Source: Coffea arabica (taxonomy: Eukaryota > Streptophyta > Magnoliopsida > Gentianales > Rubiaceae). From it: a DNA stretch of 64,000 nucleotides. Position 1 is the stretch's first letter. Every line of letters begins with the position of its first letter. The stretch is from the NCBI RefSeq assembly GCF_036785885.1, contig NC_092322.1, forward strand, positions 38,213,994-38,277,993, given 5' to 3'. Below are positions 63,917 to 64,000 of this stretch, one piece after another. A program made the translations under genes and the position numbers. A model generated the notes under the pieces. That model had not been told where the DNA came from, made no database searches, and saw only the letters and a list, made by a program, of their open reading frames with translations.

Positions 63917-64000
63917 TATGCTGATTTAGTTAATTACCTAATAACTGGTAAATTACATGCAGGTTGGCCCAAAGCAAAAAGGGACAAGTTAAAGAGCGAC

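Larger units (their letters stand above)
58337..64000 (+). mobile_element. Athila-like element B, 5' part
   Basis: 5' LTR, primer site, gag, protease, RT and RNase H in order on the plus strand, cut by the window end. From 62316 it aligns to the window start. It is riddled with stops, mostly TAG and TGA in place of Trp, Gln or Arg, so it is inactive, but it keeps some catalytic residues that element A lost. Confidence 0.92.

Overview
The window is repeat-rich plant nuclear DNA, from a dicot-type genome. The evidence is tau-class glutathione S-transferase genes with the one-intron plan of plants, an intron-split enone/quinone oxidoreductase gene, and Ty3/gypsy elements of the Athila and Tat kinds. 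It is mostly layers of nested transposable elements around a small genic island at about 32-55 kb. No CRISPR, operon, rRNA or tRNA gene was seen. I cannot name the species.

Layout. 1-4310 and 21444-24090 are two halves of one decayed Athila-like element on the + strand: reverse transcriptase, RNase H, integrase, a GGGAGGCAGCCC box, 75-bp tandem repeats, then an ATHILA-ORF-like gene, two polypurine-like boxes and the first ~130 bp of the 3' LTR. It was split by a 17.1-kb insertion (4311-21438, TSD GGGAG) that starts and ends like an LTR. That insertion in turn carries a 5.56-kb solo LTR (8676-14232, TSD CCTCT) and a minus-strand Athila fragment (about 14730-18085). 24-32 kb holds solo LTRs (27040-28650, TSD TTTGC; 28728-29266), a 225-bp Harbinger-type MITE, short duplications and unassigned AT-rich DNA.

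32.1-43.5 kb is a gene for an enone (2-methylene-furan-3-one type) or quinone oxidoreductase. It has been broken in its first coding exon by an almost complete Tat-type LTR retrotransposon on the minus strand (32202-42032; two 603-bp LTRs; TSD ATGGC). The element also carries a spliced antisense ORF with its own TATA box. The gene further has a nonsense codon and a foldback element where its last exon should end.

47-55.4 kb is a cluster of five tau GST copies: one on + (pseudogene) and four on -. Only 54473-55386 reads as an intact gene. A Mutator-like element (9-bp TSD), a foldback element, a Harbinger-type element (TAA TSD) with an AT-rich core and a hAT element (8-bp TSD) lie in and around the cluster. 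58337-64000 is the 5' part of a second Athila-like element (LTR, Asp-type primer site, gag, protease, RT, RNase H). Its last 1685 bases line up without net indel with bases 1-1685 of the window.

How the parts work together: the only plausibly functional host protein is the GST at 54473-55386, a glutathione-conjugating detoxification enzyme. Everything else is transposon sequence or a gene in decay. All repeat comparisons, mismatch counts and exon borders were made by eye.
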